From: Chengkuizengella marina
Lineage (GTDB): Bacteria > Bacillota > Bacilli > Paenibacillales > KCTC-33759
Reading direction: 5' to 3'
Assembly: GCF_009910845.1 (NCBI RefSeq)
Contig: NZ_SIJB01000030.1
Coordinates: 116,087-180,086 of the forward strand
Length of the DNA stretch: 64,000 bases
In this document: positions 62,886-64,000 of the stretch, in pieces
Layout of the letters: every line of letters begins with the position of its first letter
Position numbering within the stretch: the stretch's first letter is position 1
Position numbers and translations under genes: made by a program
Notes under the pieces: model-generated
Database searches by the model: none
Seen by the model: only the letters and a program-made list of their open reading frames with translations
What the model was told of the DNA's origin: nothing

Positions 62886-64000
62886 ATGAAGAAGTTTGGT
62901 CTTATTTTAATGAGTTTAATGCTTTTATTTTCCTTTGCATTAGCAGCTTGTTCTTCTGATGAAGTTGAAAAACCAGTGAGTGATAAACCAGCTGATGAAG
63001 AAACTCCAGCAACTGAGACACCTTCTAATGAAGTAATAGAACTTACATTCCAAAACATTCCTAACACTGGTTTGGATGTATTAGTTGAACAGTATCAATC
63101 AGAAAATCCTAATGTGAAAATCAATTATCAAGAAGCTGAATTTGCAGACCACCATAATGGTTTAGTGACTGCTATGGCAGCAGGATCTGGTATTCCTGAT
63201 ATCGCATTTGTGGAAATTGGTTTCTTAGAAACTTTTAAGGGTCAACAAAACAACTTTACAAACCTATATGATTTAGGTGCGAAAGATGTTACGGGTGATT
63301 ACTTAGACTGGAAAATCAATCAAGCTGAAAATGCGGATGGTTCTTTCTTGTTTGGATTACCAACAGATATTGGTCCAATGGCAATGGCTTACCGTACAGA
63401 TATCTTTGAACAAGCAGGTCTTCCAACAGATCCAGATGAAGTTTCTGCTTTAATTACAGACTGGGAAAAATTTGTTGAAGTAGGTAAAACAGTGTTAGAG
63501 AAAACTGGAAAGCCAATGACAGACTCAGGCGGAACCATTTATGACACGATGGTTGGTCAATTAACTGAAGTTTATTTTGATGAAAACAACGAATTATTAT
63601 TAGAAACAAACGCGGGTGTTAAAGAAGCATACGATAGAGCTACGGCAATGGTAGAAGCAGGCATTACAGCAAAAGTGGGACAATGGTCTCCAGAATGGAA
63701 TGCTGGTATTAATGATGGTGGATTCGCTACGTTGATGGCACCGGCATGGATGATGAACTACATGAAGAGTAGTGCGCCAGATGGTTCTGGAAATTGGAAT
63801 ATTGCACAAATGCCAGTTGCGTCAGGTAACTGGGGTGGATCTTTCTTAACGATCCCAGCAGCATCCGAACATCCACAAGCAGCATATGATTTCATTGAGT
63901 GGTTGTTAAGTGTAGATAATCAATATGAAATCTTTAAAGCAACGGGTAACTTCCCTGCTACACCTGGAATTTACGATAAGCCAGAAATTCAAGACTGGAC
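62886..64000 (+). CDS. Second ABC sugar-binding lipoprotein, cut at right edge
   Basis: The frame opens at ATG 62886 after AAAGGGGG and stays open to the window end (371 codons), so the C-terminus of about 60 residues is missing. Lipobox Cys22 (LAAC) is followed by an acidic linker that differs from the first copy (SSDEVEKPVSDKP...). From ELTFQNIPN (about residue 55) onward the protein and DNA are almost identical to the gene at 59437, with only scattered changes. It has its own promoter and lies after the importer terminator. A recent duplication or gene conversion is likely. Whether more permeases follow cannot be seen. Confidence 0.92.
   Translation, partial: MKKFGLILMSLMLLFSFALAACSSDEVEKPVSDKPADEETPATETPSNEVIELTFQNIPNTGLDVLVEQYQSENPNVKINYQEAEFADHHNGLVTAMAAGSGIPDIAFVEIGFLETFKGQQNNFTNLYDLGAKDVTGDYLDWKINQAENADGSFLFGLPTDIGPMAMAYRTDIFEQAGLPTDPDEVSALITDWEKFVEVGKTVLEKTGKPMTDSGGTIYDTMVGQLTEVYFDENNELLLETNAGVKEAYDRATAMVEAGITAKVGQWSPEWNAGINDGGFATLMAPAWMMNYMKSSAPDGSGNWNIAQMPVASGNWGGSFLTIPAASEHPQAAYDFIEWLLSVDNQYEIFKATGNFPATPGIYDKPEIQDW

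Noticed and set aside
1..64000. CRISPR array, tRNA or rRNA genes, intact insertion sequence
   Set aside because: No regularly spaced short repeats, no cloverleaf or rRNA sequence and no transposase frame were recognised.

Overview
This AT-rich window reads as chromosome of a spore-forming member of the Bacillota, most likely a low-GC relative of the Paenibacillaceae. Supporting this are ytxC next to thrS, prkA, an AbrB/SpoVT-type regulator, a likely gamma-type SASP, the futalosine menaquinone gene mqnC, S-box and T-box leaders, strong AGGAGG ribosome sites and frequent TTG/GTG starts. A genus such as Chengkuizengella is possible but is only inference. I see no tRNA, rRNA, CRISPR array, prophage or intact insertion sequence.

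Layout. 1-3482: two tandem secreted chitinases with nearly identical C-terminal FnIII and chitin-binding modules; the first is cut by the window edge. 3.6-15.9 kb: housekeeping genes, including a 5'-3' exonuclease, small conserved proteins, an HRDC protein, mgtE, the S-box-controlled metA-metI pair, a DHA2 multidrug exporter with a divergent TetR regulator, mqnC and ytxC. 15.9-26.2 kb: T-box-thrS, a 3D-domain cell wall protein, a SASP-like gene, yugN-like, an HtrA protease beside an OmpR-type two-component system, ispH and a DAHP synthase. 26.2-39.3 kb: a type I-beta-like glutamine synthetase, serC, trmL, the AbrB-like regulator, a phosphodiester glycosidase, a TauE permease, a thioredoxin-reductase-like flavoprotein, prkA, a secreted sphingomyelinase and a DNA-binding protein.

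39.7-64.0 kb is the most notable part: a continuous locus that looks dedicated to beta-1,3-glucan (laminarin/callose type) use. It has a sensor cassette made of a YesM-type kinase, a sugar-binding lipoprotein and a YesN/AraC regulator; a 1073-residue beta-1,3-glucan phosphorylase (GH161/GH149 type); a membrane-anchored and a secreted GH16 laminarinase; an SDR epimerase; a mutarotase-like protein; a GH94 phosphorylase of the laminaribiose type; and an ABC importer (binding protein plus two permeases, no ATPase) followed by a second, nearly identical binding protein that runs off the window.

Inferred working: the GH16 enzymes cut glucan outside the cell, the ABC importer takes up laminari-oligosaccharides, and the two phosphorylases split them with phosphate into glucose 1-phosphate. 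The lipoprotein in the sensor cassette is a paralogue of the transport binding proteins and probably reports ligand to the kinase. Both transport binding-protein promoters share an activator-like motif, a cre-like site in the -35/-10 spacer and a -10 box, which suggests induction by YesN with repression by CcpA.
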